Origin: Prevotellaceae bacterium UBA1716
GTDB lineage: Bacteria; Bacteroidota; Bacteroidia; Bacteroidales; Bacteroidaceae
Assembly: GCA_002317225.1 (NCBI GenBank)
Contig: DCIW01000052.1
Span: 1-28,865, forward strand
DNA length: 28,865 bases
Direction of reading: 5' to 3'
A program made the position numbers and the translations under genes. The notes beneath the pieces are model-generated. The model did not search any database, was not told the origin of the DNA, and was given only the letters and a program-made list of their open reading frames with translations. Below, piece after piece: positions 7,330 to 16,932 of the stretch (its first letter is position 1; each line of letters opens with the position of its first letter).

Positions 7330-8016
7330 ATGGCAAAGAACAAGGTACAACAACCACAAAAAGAAGAGGAAGTAATAGAGATCACCAAAACCTTGAGTAA
7401 GGGTGAAGCTTGGTTCGAACAAAACTGGAAGAAGGTAGTATTAGGTCTTCTCGCACTCATCGTGATTGCAGCAGGCATTTATGGCTACCAGCACATGTCT
7501 TCAAGCAAGGAAGCAAAGGCTCAGGCAGCAATCGCAAATGCTCAGTCAGCATTCGCAATGCAACAGTATGAGCAGGCCCTCAACGGTGACGGTGCAGCAG
7601 CAGGCTTCACAAAGATCATGAAGGAATACAGCGGTACAAAGACTGCTAACCTCGCTAAGCTCTACGCAGCAATCTGCTACGCACAGACAGGTAAGACTGA
7701 CGATGCAATCAAGATGTTTGAAGACTACGACAAGCAGGACGATGCAACAATCTCTCCAGCGGCTATCGCAGCACTCGGCAACTGCTACATCCAGAAGGGT
7801 AACAACGAGAAGGGTGTAGAACTCCTCCTCAAGGCAGCAAAAACAGCTGACAACGACGCACTCACTCCTGTATTCCTCCTTCAGGCAGGTCAGGTTTATG
7901 AGGCAATGAACCAGAACGACAAGGCTCTCGAAATCTACAACCAGATTAAGAAGGACTACTTCCGTTCATCAGTTTCTCAGAACATCGACCAGTACATCGA
8001 GCGTGCTTCTAAGTAA
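7330..8016 (+). CDS. Membrane-anchored tetratricopeptide-repeat protein
   Basis: This is a 228-residue protein with a charged, Lys/Glu-rich N-terminal tail (about 1-30). One membrane helix follows (VVLGLLALIVIAAGIYGY, about 36-53), then an Ala/Gln-rich helical part and TPR-like helix pairs from about 100 to 215 (AKLYAAICYAQTGKTDDAI, ALGNCYIQKGNNEKGVEL, LQAGQVYEAMNQNDKALEI). This build resembles YfgM-like ancillary proteins that sit in the inner membrane with TPRs outside, and the TPRs suggest a protein-protein role. The exact partner is not visible. It has its own promoter and a strong terminator, so it is a single-gene unit upstream of ribH. Confidence 0.85.
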   Translation: MAKNKVQQPQKEEEVIEITKTLSKGEAWFEQNWKKVVLGLLALIVIAAGIYGYQHMSSSKEAKAQAAIANAQSAFAMQQYEQALNGDGAAAGFTKIMKEYSGTKTANLAKLYAAICYAQTGKTDDAIKMFEDYDKQDDATISPAAIAALGNCYIQKGNNEKGVELLLKAAKTADNDALTPVFLLQAGQVYEAMNQNDKALEIYNQIKKDYFRSSVSQNIDQYIERASK

Positions 8017-8044
8017 TTTGATACATCTTTAGATAAAATATTCA

Positions 8045-8106
8045 GAAGGATGAAGAACACGTTTGGCATTGCCGAACTAACACGTTCTTCATTCTTCTTT
8101 TCTTTT
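8045..8106 (+). terminator. Strong intrinsic terminator after the TPR gene
   Basis: A 14-bp stem is formed by GAAGGATGAAGAAC (8045-8058) and GTTCTTCATTCTTC (8084-8097) with one G-T wobble. A second inner stem, TTTGGC/GCCGAA, lies around a 3-base ATT loop. The run TTTTCTTTTT follows from 8098. It lies 28 bp after the stop codon. Confidence 0.9.
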
Positions 8107-8145
8107 TATCTAATCCCTCCCCCATTAATTTCCTCTCTCAATTTT

Positions 8146-8153
8146 TATTTTTG
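8146..8153 (+). promoter_or_regulatory. Candidate -7 promoter element for ribH
   Basis: TATTTTTG matches TAnnTTTG and would give a short leader to the ribH GTG at 8177. The surrounding region is AT-rich and has no clear -33 TTTG, so the match could be chance. No FMN riboswitch-like structure is seen between the upstream terminator and ribH. Confidence 0.4.
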
Positions 8154-8176
8154 AATTCTTAATTTTTAATTCCAAA

Positions 8177-8665
8177 GTGGCAACAAAGAATCATAACCTC
8201 TCCGACTACGACATCACCAAAGTACCTTCAGGCGAAGGAATGAAAGTGGGAATCGTAGTGAGCGAGTGGAACGAAAATATCACAGGTGCTCTCCTTGCTG
8301 GTGCACTCAACACCCTCAAACTCAACGGCGTGAAGGAAGAAGACATCAAGGTAATGACCGTACCAGGCAGTTTCGAACTCATCTACGGAGCTTCGCAAAT
8401 GGTAAAGACTGGCGTTGATGGCGTTATCGCAATCGGTTGCGTCATTCGTGGCGACACTCCACACGATCGCTACATCTGTCAAGGCACAACCCAGGGACTC
8501 TCACAACTCAACGCAACCCAGGACGTACCAGTAATCTACGGACTCATCACAACCCTCGACATGCAGCAGGCCGAAGACCGTGCAGGAGGAAAGATGGGCA
8601 ACAAGGGTGATGAATGTGCAGTCACAGTCATCAAGATGATTGATTTTAAGAGAAGAATTGGGTAA
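8177..8665 (+). CDS. ribH: 6,7-dimethyl-8-ribityllumazine synthase
   Basis: RibH condenses the ribityl-aminopyrimidine and dihydroxybutanone phosphate to lumazine, the penultimate step of riboflavin synthesis. The enzyme forms pentamers or 60-mer capsids. The 162-residue length is typical. VVSEWNENIT carries the aromatic substrate-binding residue, TVPGSFE the next loop, GCVIRGDTPHDRY the catalytic His region, and RAGGKMGNKG the phosphate-binding C-terminal stretch. The start is GTG at 8177, giving MATKNHNLSDYD; no nearby in-frame ATG would preserve the N-terminus. The gene is followed 20 bp later by tamB, so the two are probably co-transcribed. Other riboflavin genes are not in the window. 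Confidence 0.96.
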   Translation: MATKNHNLSDYDITKVPSGEGMKVGIVVSEWNENITGALLAGALNTLKLNGVKEEDIKVMTVPGSFELIYGASQMVKTGVDGVIAIGCVIRGDTPHDRYICQGTTQGLSQLNATQDVPVIYGLITTLDMQQAEDRAGGKMGNKGDECAVTVIKMIDFKRRIG

Positions 8666-8685
8666 GAAAAAGTAAGCCCCTCTTA

Positions 8686-11600
8686 ATGGCAGAACAGAAA
8701 ACATATTCAAAGGCAAGATCGATAGTGGCATGGATATTCGGTATCTATGCTGCTATTGTCGTACTTTGCAATCTGCCATTCATGCAGCGTGCCTTTGCCG
8801 ACTGGGCAGCCAACGCACTCGAAAAACAACTCGGCACCAAGGTTGAGATAGGAAGCATCAATGTGGGTTTCCTCAACTATATCATCGTCAACGACCTCCG
8901 TGTCGAAGACCTCGACCATAAGGAGATGCTCAAGGTGGCCCGTGTATCAGCATCCATCAACCTTTTCAAACTCATCACAAAAGGTAAGGTGGACATCTCC
9001 ACCGCCCAACTCTTCGGAACCAAGGCCAACCTATACAAGAAAACACCAAACGACGACCACAATTTCCAGTTTGTAATCGATGCATTCAAGTCGGACGACA
9101 AAGAGTCGAAGCCAATCAACCTTCAGATAAACTCCCTTATCGTACGTCACGCCAACATCAACTACGACATCCTCTCCGAACCAGAAAAGACACAATTCGA
9201 CACAAACCATCTCAAGATACAGAATGCGGGATTCAACCTCTCCCTCAAACAATTCACACCCGACTCGCTCAATGTAACCCTTAAGCGTTTTGCCGCAAAA
9301 GAATCAAATTCAGGACTCGACATCAAGGAACTTGCATTGAGTGTGGAAGGCAATGCCGATAGGGTAAAATGTACCAATCTCCTTCTTCGTCTTCCCAAGA
9401 GTAAGTTGGAGATTGATACCGTAAACGTACACTACCCCAACTTCTCCAAAGACAAAACATTCACATTTGACAAGACTACGGTCAATGCCTCAGTCACACC
9501 TTACGACTTCAAGTTCCTTTCTGACAAGGTCTCTAAAATTGATGACCAAATCACTTTGACCACAACTCTATCTGGTTCGGATAAAGAACTTGATATCACA
9601 AACTTATCACTTTCGTCTGCAAACAACGCTCTCAGTGCTGATGCCATTGCAAAAGTGACTGACTACTCCACTTCGCACCCTACTTTCGATGCGAAGATAA
9701 ACCACATGCACGTTGCCGATGGAGAGGTAGAAAACATCGCTTCGCGTTTCATAGACGACACCTCATCCCTCCAACCCATCTTCCGACTGGGCGAGATAAA
9801 CTATAACGGAACTCTGACAAAGAATACCGCTTCGCTCAACTCCGAAGGCGAACTCACCACCGATGCGGGAGCACTCACCTACACCGCATCCCTCAGCGAC
9901 GACAAACTCCTCGATGCAAAAGTTGCGACTCAGAATATCAACCTCAAACAAATCCTTCAGGACGATAAGTTCGGCACGCTCAATATGAATGCCGATGCTG
10001 TTATCGACCTCGCCTCGAAAAACAAGATTCCACTTGGCAACATCAAGGGTACAATTTCCAATTTCGAATACTCCGGCTACAACTATTCCAACATCAATCT
10101 CGATGTCACAAACAATGCCACCGACATCATTTTGAAAGCCAACTCCGAGGATGAAAACATCAATATCACCCTCGATGGTACACTCTCCAACATAGAGCAG
10201 GCCACAAAGAATATCACCGCATCGCTCAACGTCAAGAACCTCAACCCACACGCCCTACACCTCACAAAGGAAATGGCAGGCGAGAGTTACAGTTTCAACC
10301 TCGACACCCATGGCAGCTTTGCCGACATCAATAATCTGAGCGGTAATGCCACCATCCACGACATCACCCTCACCACTCCCGACACCAAGCAGAACATCGA
10401 AAACATCACCATCGATGCCCTTCTCAATGGTTCGTCAAACCAAAAGATAAACGTATCGAGCGATATACTCGATGCCGACATAACGGGTAGATTCAAACTC
10501 GACGAACTCCTTGCCAACTTCCAGAATATCGTTGCCCACCATCTCCCGCTTGTCGTAGAGCAAAAGCCAAGCACATCGGGTGCCGACATAAACTACAACC
10601 TCACCTTCTATGATGCACCAATCCTGCACCATTTCATTGATGCAAGCTATAGCGTCGATCGTCCAGTCAACATCAACGGAACACTCAACACCAATGGCAA
10701 CGTGCTCAATCTGACATGCTACGCACCAAAGGTGACCATAGAAAACAACAAACTTGAGGACGTACATATCCAGTGCTCAAGTTCGAACGCCAATATGACT
10801 CTCAAACTCGATGCTGCCAACAACGAAGACGATTCACACACCATAGGAAATATCTTCGCCACAGCTCGTAACAACAAGATAGAGAGCGATATACAACTCA
10901 ACAACCAGGCTAAGGACAACCTCAAACTCGATCTAATCTCCACCACATCCTTCCATAACGAAGGCGGACACATAAAGACAAATATTGACTTCATGCGTTC
11001 CAAACTCGCTATCAACAACGACGATTGGGCAATCTCACCTGCCAAGATATCTTATTGCGACAAACAGGTGGAATGCCGCAACTTCAAGATTTCGAACGGC
11101 AACCAATATCTCGAAATCAACGGAAAGGCTTCGCCTAACCCCAACGACTCGCTCGTGGCACGACTCAACGATCTTGAGGTTGCTTATATCCTCGACCTCG
11201 TTAACTTCCATTCGGTAGATTTCGGTGGAAAAGCTTCGGGACAAGCCATCGTAAACAATATCTTCGGAAGCCCCGATGCCAATGCCAACCTCTATGTGCG
11301 TGATTTCAGTCTTGCGGGTGGAGTGATGGGCGATGCCAATATCCTTGCCCATTGGGATAAGGAGAAGGATGGTATCGCGGTCAACGCACATATCGTCGAA
11401 GACTACAGCAGTCAGATAGGACTCACCGGAACGAAGATTGACGTGACCGGAGTGACCGATGTTAACGGATTCATCCTTCCTAAGAAAGAAGAACTCGAAC
11501 TCCATGTCCTTGCCGACAAAACACCAGCCAACTTCCTCACCGGATTCATAGGATCCATCTTCAAGGACATCGATGGGCGACTCTCGGGTCATGTCGATGT

Positions 11601-13188
11601 GGTCGGTCCGTTCAACGACATTAACCTCATCGGTGCCGCCACAGCCGACATGTCGCTCAAGTTGGCGGCAACCAAAGTGCCTTATTGCATCAGTGGCGAC
11701 TCCATCCGTTTGGGTTACCATGAGTTTTTATTCGAAGATATTACGCTGCACGACAAGCAGAACAACGTAGGCGTTCTCAATGGCAAGATGACGCATCGCA
11801 ACCTTGCCAACTTTACCTACGACTTCAATGCCGACATCACCAATCTCTGTGCCTACAACGAGACCGAATTCAATGCTGACAAATACCTCGCACAAGTATG
11901 GGCCAATGGCAACATCCGCGTATATGGATCCGACGGCCATCCTATGTATATCGATGCTGACGTGTCGCCTTGTAAGGGCAGCGTGTTCGCTTACGACTCC
12001 GCCACTCCTGATGCCCTCATCAGCAATTCGTTCATCGATTTCCACGATATTACTAACGGCAAGCAAGAGGTTGATAATCAGTCATTCCTTACTATCGAAA
12101 AGGATGCAGAATCGTCCGACTCCCTCATTATCAATAAGGGTGATTATCAGTATCTTGGCGACCTCTACATGAATGTCAATATCGACCTCAACCCTAACTG
12201 CGAAATTAAACTCCGAATGGACAATACGAAGGACGGATACATCTCCACCTTCGGCAACGGAACCTTCCGTGCCAACTACTACAACAAGGGTTCGTTCCAA
12301 CTCTTCGGCAACTATAACATCACTTCGGGACGCTATCGCCTCTACCTCCAGGACCTTGTATATCGTAATCTCGACATTCAGGAAGGGTCGAAGGTGGAGT
12401 TCAATGGCAACCCGTTCGATGCTAACATACACCTTATTTGTAAGCACGAAATCAACTCCGTGCCACTTTCCGACCTCACAACGACAAAGGCGTTTACATC
12501 TAATAATAAGGTGAAAGTAGATTGTTATCTCGACATCACAGGCCATCTCGACAATATGGATCTCTCGTTCAAGTTCGAACTGCCAAACGTGAGCGAAGAG
12601 ACACGCCAACTTGTACGAAGTATGATCAACTCTGATGAGGAAATGAACAAGCAGATGATTTACCTTCTCGGTTTCCAACGCTTCTACCCTAACGAATTGG
12701 CACAGAGCAATATCGAAGAGTACGGTACCCAAGCAGTTAACTCCCTTCTCTCATCCACCATCTCGGGTCAGATTAACCAACTCCTGTCGAATATGATTGG
12801 TTCGCGAAGCAAGTGGAACTTCGGAACCGGAATCACGACGGGCGAAAACGGATGGCAGGACCTCGATGTCGAAGGTATGCTCTCGGGCCGTCTGCTCAAC
12901 GACCGCCTGCTCATCAACGGTGCTTTCGGCTATCGCGACAACTCACTCACCAACCAAGCCAACTTCATCGGCGACTTCGAGGTGAAATACCGAATTTGGG
13001 AGAATGGCGACTTCTATGCCAAGGCATACAACCAGACCAACGACCGCTATTTCACCAAGGCAACGCTCAACACACAGGGCATCGGCGTGAGTTTCCAACA
13101 CGACTTCGAGAAGTACACCTTATTTAATATATTCCGCCGCAAAGCAACCCAACCCGCAGATACTATCCAACAAAAGTCGGGCGATTGA
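8686..13188 (+). CDS. tamB: TamB-type translocation and assembly module protein
   Basis: The 1500-residue protein has an N-terminal membrane anchor (about residues 12-33), then a very long Asn/Asp-rich beta-repeat body. A C-terminal DUF490/TamB domain spans roughly the last 350 residues, with AVNSLLSSTISGQINQLLSN, then WNFGTGITTGENGWQDLDV, LLNDRLLINGAFGYRD and FEVKYRIWENGDFYAKAYN. TamB proteins are AsmA-like beta-taco bridges across the periplasm. They help outer-membrane protein insertion and lipid transport with a BamA-family partner, which is not in this window. The size is normal for Bacteroidetes. It follows ribH closely and ends 68 bp before the next gene, which has its own promoter. 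Confidence 0.93.
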   Translation: MAEQKTYSKARSIVAWIFGIYAAIVVLCNLPFMQRAFADWAANALEKQLGTKVEIGSINVGFLNYIIVNDLRVEDLDHKEMLKVARVSASINLFKLITKGKVDISTAQLFGTKANLYKKTPNDDHNFQFVIDAFKSDDKESKPINLQINSLIVRHANINYDILSEPEKTQFDTNHLKIQNAGFNLSLKQFTPDSLNVTLKRFAAKESNSGLDIKELALSVEGNADRVKCTNLLLRLPKSKLEIDTVNVHYPNFSKDKTFTFDKTTVNASVTPYDFKFLSDKVSKIDDQITLTTTLSGSDKELDITNLSLSSANNALSADAIAKVTDYSTSHPTFDAKINHMHVADGEVENIASRFIDDTSSLQPIFRLGEINYNGTLTKNTASLNSEGELTTDAGALTYTASLSDDKLLDAKVATQNINLKQILQDDKFGTLNMNADAVIDLASKNKIPLGNIKGTISNFEYSGYNYSNINLDVTNNATDIILKANSEDENINITLDGTLSNIEQATKNITASLNVKNLNPHALHLTKEMAGESYSFNLDTHGSFADINNLSGNATIHDITLTTPDTKQNIENITIDALLNGSSNQKINVSSDILDADITGRFKLDELLANFQNIVAHHLPLVVEQKPSTSGADINYNLTFYDAPILHHFIDASYSVDRPVNINGTLNTNGNVLNLTCYAPKVTIENNKLEDVHIQCSSSNANMTLKLDAANNEDDSHTIGNIFATARNNKIESDIQLNNQAKDNLKLDLISTTSFHNEGGHIKTNIDFMRSKLAINNDDWAISPAKISYCDKQVECRNFKISNGNQYLEINGKASPNPNDSLVARLNDLEVAYILDLVNFHSVDFGGKASGQAIVNNIFGSPDANANLYVRDFSLAGGVMGDANILAHWDKEKDGIAVNAHIVEDYSSQIGLTGTKIDVTGVTDVNGFILPKKEELELHVLADKTPANFLTGFIGSIFKDIDGRLSGHVDVVGPFNDINLIGAATADMSLKLAATKVPYCISGDSIRLGYHEFLFEDITLHDKQNNVGVLNGKMTHRNLANFTYDFNADITNLCAYNETEFNADKYLAQVWANGNIRVYGSDGHPMYIDADVSPCKGSVFAYDSATPDALISNSFIDFHDITNGKQEVDNQSFLTIEKDAESSDSLIINKGDYQYLGDLYMNVNIDLNPNCEIKLRMDNTKDGYISTFGNGTFRANYYNKGSFQLFGNYNITSGRYRLYLQDLVYRNLDIQEGSKVEFNGNPFDANIHLICKHEINSVPLSDLTTTKAFTSNNKVKVDCYLDITGHLDNMDLSFKFELPNVSEETRQLVRSMINSDEEMNKQMIYLLGFQRFYPNELAQSNIEEYGTQAVNSLLSSTISGQINQLLSNMIGSRSKWNFGTGITTGENGWQDLDVEGMLSGRLLNDRLLINGAFGYRDNSLTNQANFIGDFEVKYRIWENGDFYAKAYNQTNDRYFTKATLNTQGIGVSFQHDFEKYTLFNIFRRKATQPADTIQQKSGD

Positions 13189-13207
13189 CCTTTTTCTACC
13201 ATTTCTA

Positions 13208-13240
13208 TTGCACGTTATTGGTAAAAAATTACTACCTTTG
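13208..13240 (+). promoter_or_regulatory. Promoter for the Rid-like gene
   Basis: TACCTTTG (13233-13240) matches the -7 consensus TAnnTTTG. TATTG (13206-13210) lies 22 bp upstream as a partial -33 box. Transcription should start near 13246, about 10 bases before the ATG at 13256. This means the open frame beginning at the TTG at 13208 cannot be the true start. Confidence 0.65.
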
Positions 13241-13255
13241 CAAAAATTTAAACTC

Positions 13256-14398
13256 ATGATACAAAACAACCGATACATATTGGATGAGCTTGGTGCCACC
13301 GTCGAACTCGCTTCCTTCCAGACCGAAGGGGGCGTGGCAGAGCATCATGCCATCATCCATGTTGAACCACGAGGCGATGTCTTTCTACGTCAGTACGAGC
13401 GTCTTGTGAGTGCTGAGGAAGAGTTGATGAAGATGGATGGAATGAAAGATGCCAAACCAATCTTCAAGCGTTATTTCCTCTCCGATGCAACCAATCAGGC
13501 TCTACTCATGCCTCAAGATGGCACATGTGCCGTTTCTTTCATCCAGCAGGCACCACTCGACGGAAGCAAGGTCGCTCTCTGGATTTATCTTCAGGAAGGA
13601 ACCGAGGTGACTTGCGAGGAAGGCAAAACTACTGTAGTTGAGCACAACGGATATAAGGACCTTTGGACTATGGGCATCCATAGCAATGTGGACAACTCGT
13701 ACATGCAGACTTGGAAAACCCTCTTCGAGTACATCGACATTCTCAAGCGCCATGATGCAACACTCTTCAACAACTGTATCCGCACTTGGTTCTTCGTTCG
13801 TGATGTCGACACTCAGTATGGTGGACTCGTAAAAGCACGTCGCGAATGTTTCCTCGAACAAGGTCTCACTCCTCAAACTCACTATATTTCGTCAACTGGT
13901 ATCGGTGGCAATCCTGCTGATCCTAAGGCTCTTGTCCAACTTGGTGCATACGCCATGACTGGTTTCGAACCAGAGCAGCAGAAGTATCTCTATGCACTCG
14001 ACCACTTGAACAAGACTATCGAGTATGGCGTAACCTTCGAGCGTGGAACTCTCTTCAACTATGGCGACCGTTCCCATATCTACATCTCCGGAACTGCATC
14101 AATCGACAACAGAGGCGAAGTGCTCCATGTAGGTGATATCGTCAAGCAGACCGAACGAATGTGGGAAAATGTGGAAGCCCTCCTCTCCGAAGGCGAAATG
14201 TCCTACGACGATGTGATGCAGATTATCGTCTATCTTCGCGACACCGCTGACTACGATGTTGTCAGTCGCATGTTCCGCAAGAAGTTCCCAAACACTCCTT
14301 ACGTCATCACCCTCGCCCCAGTCTGCCGTCCTACATGGCTCATCGAGATGGAGTGCATCGCGGTTCAGAAGCGTGAGAGCAACTTCCGCAAGTTCTAA
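13256..14398 (+). CDS. YjgF/Rid-superfamily protein (FkbO/Hyg5-like architecture)
   Basis: The chosen start (MIQNNRYILDEL) gives 380 residues. The frame extends 16 codons further to a TTG, but that stretch lies on top of the promoter. The C-terminal third is Rid-like: SHIYISGTASID, then GDIVKQTERMWENVEALL, YDDVMQIIVYLRD and PNTPYVITLAPVCRPTWLIEMECIA. The N-terminal two-thirds resembles the extra domain of larger YjgF relatives. Single-domain Rid proteins are about 130 residues and deaminate reactive imines; the larger ones include chorismatases of FkbO/Hyg5 type. Which activity applies here cannot be told from the sequence. The protein has no signal peptide and is likely cytosolic. The gene is monocistronic. 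Confidence 0.75.
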   Translation: MIQNNRYILDELGATVELASFQTEGGVAEHHAIIHVEPRGDVFLRQYERLVSAEEELMKMDGMKDAKPIFKRYFLSDATNQALLMPQDGTCAVSFIQQAPLDGSKVALWIYLQEGTEVTCEEGKTTVVEHNGYKDLWTMGIHSNVDNSYMQTWKTLFEYIDILKRHDATLFNNCIRTWFFVRDVDTQYGGLVKARRECFLEQGLTPQTHYISSTGIGGNPADPKALVQLGAYAMTGFEPEQQKYLYALDHLNKTIEYGVTFERGTLFNYGDRSHIYISGTASIDNRGEVLHVGDIVKQTERMWENVEALLSEGEMSYDDVMQIIVYLRDTADYDVVSRMFRKKFPNTPYVITLAPVCRPTWLIEMECIAVQKRESNFRKF

Positions 14399-14473
14399 TG
14401 CCCTTCCACTTTGCCCTCCCATACAGGCAAAAACTTACAGCAACTAACTTTCAAACTTGAAATAATATAAAAA

Positions 14474-14508
14474 GAGCGTGTCGCAATCGGCACGCTCATT
14501 TTTTATTT
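14474..14508. terminator. Bidirectional terminator between convergent genes
   Basis: GAGCGTGTCG (14474-14483) and CGGCACGCTC (14488-14497) form a 10-bp stem with a single G-T wobble around the loop CAAT. ATTTTTTATTT follows on the + strand. On the - strand the stem is followed by a run read as TTTTTATATTATT. It can therefore end both the Rid-like gene (+) and the GH3 gene (-). Confidence 0.9.
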
Positions 14509-14534
14509 ATGAAATATATCTCCTTATAACCCAA

Positions 14535-16895
14535 TTATTTCACGAAAGCAACAGATGGAAGTGAGTTGCTTACAGGGTATTTGGATGCTGGGAGAGTGAT
14601 TTTGCTTGTTGCCTTAATAGACTGACTCGACGAACCGACATGGATGATATATTCGCCTGCATCAACAACCCATGCAGATTGCGATTCATCAAACGAAGCA
14701 AGGTCGGCAGCAGCAAAACGGAGAGTGACAGTCTCTGATGCACCAGGAGCGAGAGACGAAGTCTTGGCGTATGCCTTGAGTTCCTTCACAGGTTTGTCGA
14801 GTTTGCCGGCAGGAGCAGCCACATAAAGTTGTACCACTTCCTTTGCCGCCATCTTTCCAGTATTCTTAACAGGTATAGTCACGACGATATCATTACCCTG
14901 CTTCTCAACTTTTGCCGATCCAAACTCGAAAGTGCTGTACGAAAGGCCATAACCGAAAGGATATGACACCTGCATATCTTCCTTCTCAAACCAACGATAA
15001 CCCACATAAATGCCTTCGCGGTAGTTAGTGTAGTCGTAAGTCTCGCGTGGCTCAGTCTTCTCAGCCTCCTTACCCATGAATGTGCTGAGGTCAAGTTTGA
15101 AATTCTCTGCACGAGGGAAATTGAGGCTCGAAGCATGATCGTTGTAACTGAGAGGCCAAGACATAGGGAGTTTGCCAGAAGGCGAAACCTTTCCTGTCAA
15201 AACATCTGCAACCGAATTGCCACCTTCCTGTCCAGCTTGCCATGCGAGGAGGATAGCGTCAGGAGTGTTTTTCCACGAAGCAGTCTCGATGACACCACCG
15301 ATATTGAGCACAACAACGCACTTCTTGCCTGCCGCCTTGAAAGCACGACTAACTGTCTCCACAAGTTCATGTTCCTCAGCAGAGAGGTTGAAGTTGGCAA
15401 CTGTACGGTCGAGGAATTCGCCCGAAATGCGTCCCAAAGTGATGATTGCCACATCGTTTGCCTCTACTGCAGCTTTGAGTTGTGCTTCGGTAGGGAGAAT
15501 TTCAGCAGGAAGTGGTTGTGGGAGGAAACTCATAAGATGGCTTAAAGTATCGTTTGCAGCAGCTTTAGCAGCCTTTTCAGCATCACATTTTTCCTTGTAG
15601 TCGGCATAAATCTTCTGGAGTTTTGCATCAGCTGTGATGCCAACATTCTTCAGGCCATCAAGGAGAGAGACTGTATATGCACGGTTCACATTGCCCGAAC
15701 CCGTACCACCAGCGATGAAGTCGTATGAAGTGATGCCGAAGAGAGCGGCAGTCTTCACGTTAGCAGCGAGTGGAAGTGCATTGTGGTGATTCTCAAGGAG
15801 AACCATACCTTCAGTAGCACTTTGGCGGGTCACTGCAGCATGTGCCTGAAGGTCAGGTTTGTTGCTGAACTTATACTTATTGAATCGAGGTGTACGAACG
15901 ATGTACTCGAGGATGCGACGAACATTGCGGTCAAGGTCCTTCATGTCAAGAGTTCCGTTCTTCACAGCATCGATAATCTGATGATACTGACTTGGTCGGC
16001 CAGGCTGCAACATATCATTGCCCGCATGCATCTGGGCAGCACCATCCTTACCACCGAACCAGTCGGTCATCACAACACCTTTATAGCCCCAGTCGCCACG
16101 GAGGATAGTCTCAACGAGTTCGGCACTCTCAGATGTGTATGTTCCGTTAATCTTATTATAAGAAGTCATGATAGTCCATGGATCCGACTCCTTAACCGTA
16201 ATCTCAAATGGTTTGAGATAAATCTCGCGGATGGCACGAGTTGAGATGATGGCATCATTGCCTGTGCGGTTAGTTTCCTGATTGTTGAAGGCAAAGTGCT
16301 TGACCGATGTACCAACGCCGTTTGCCTGAACACCACGAACGTAAGCGGCAGCAGTCTTGCCGGCTACGAGTGGGTCTTCGGAATAGTATTCGAAGTTACG
16401 ACCGTTGAGTGGGTTGCGGTGGATATTCTCAGCTGGAGCAAGGAGTACATCTGCACCATATTCGAGCACCTCCTTACCGATGGCACGACCAACCTCTTCA
16501 ACGAGTTGTTGGTTCCATGTGCTGGCAAGCAATGTGCCGATAGGGAAATGTGTGCAGTAGTAAGTCTTCTTGTCGCCTTCGCGAGTCGGATTGATACGTA
16601 GTCCAGCAGGTCCGTCGGCAAGCACTGTGGCAGGAATGCCGAGTCGCTTGATAGCATGAGTCGAACCAGCGGCACCAGGCACGAGTTCTGCCTGAGCACC
16701 GATAGTGGCTGAGAGGCCTTCTTCGCCACTGTCCATACCAACACCAACCACGAGCGCTGCCTTCTCTTCGAGGGTCATGGCCGCTATCACTTGGTCGATA
16801 TTTGTCTTCTTGAGTTTTGGGTTTGCCGCATTGGCATTGAGTGCAAATGCTGCCATTACTGCTATCATTGCAGTTTCTAAAATATTCTTTTTCAC
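14535..16895 (-). CDS. Secreted GH3 glycosidase (beta-glucosidase/beta-xylosidase type)
   Basis: The 786-residue protein has a signal peptide (MKKNILETAMIAVMAAFALNANA, about 23 residues) and a full GH3 layout. The N-terminal barrel has RNFEYYSEDP (167-176), the KHF motif (Lys199, His200) and the nucleophile Asp278 in GVVMTDWFGG. The alpha/beta sandwich has GRISGEFLDR with the probable acid/base Glu492. A fibronectin III-like domain is at the C-terminus, after YPFGYGLSYSTFEF. GH3 enzymes remove non-reducing beta-linked glucose, xylose or related sugars; specificity cannot be assigned here. The start is GTG at 16893-16895. The gene lies 37 bp downstream of the esterase gene and is probably co-transcribed with it. 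Confidence 0.95.
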   Translation of the reverse strand: MKKNILETAMIAVMAAFALNANAANPKLKKTNIDQVIAAMTLEEKAALVVGVGMDSGEEGLSATIGAQAELVPGAAGSTHAIKRLGIPATVLADGPAGLRINPTREGDKKTYYCTHFPIGTLLASTWNQQLVEEVGRAIGKEVLEYGADVLLAPAENIHRNPLNGRNFEYYSEDPLVAGKTAAAYVRGVQANGVGTSVKHFAFNNQETNRTGNDAIISTRAIREIYLKPFEITVKESDPWTIMTSYNKINGTYTSESAELVETILRGDWGYKGVVMTDWFGGKDGAAQMHAGNDMLQPGRPSQYHQIIDAVKNGTLDMKDLDRNVRRILEYIVRTPRFNKYKFSNKPDLQAHAAVTRQSATEGMVLLENHHNALPLAANVKTAALFGITSYDFIAGGTGSGNVNRAYTVSLLDGLKNVGITADAKLQKIYADYKEKCDAEKAAKAAANDTLSHLMSFLPQPLPAEILPTEAQLKAAVEANDVAIITLGRISGEFLDRTVANFNLSAEEHELVETVSRAFKAAGKKCVVVLNIGGVIETASWKNTPDAILLAWQAGQEGGNSVADVLTGKVSPSGKLPMSWPLSYNDHASSLNFPRAENFKLDLSTFMGKEAEKTEPRETYDYTNYREGIYVGYRWFEKEDMQVSYPFGYGLSYSTFEFGSAKVEKQGNDIVVTIPVKNTGKMAAKEVVQLYVAAPAGKLDKPVKELKAYAKTSSLAPGASETVTLRFAAADLASFDESQSAWVVDAGEYIIHVGSSSQSIKATSKITLPASKYPVSNSLPSVAFVK

Positions 16896-16932
16896 GGAAT
16901 TATGAATTAAACATTATTATTCAAATTATGAA

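Noticed and set aside
8098..8176. FMN riboswitch upstream of ribH
   Set aside because: The 79 bases after the terminator are AT-rich and show none of the paired conserved blocks of an RFN element.
13208..13255. TTG start extending the Rid-like protein by 16 codons
   Set aside because: This stretch contains the TACCTTTG promoter element, so it would lie upstream of the transcript start.
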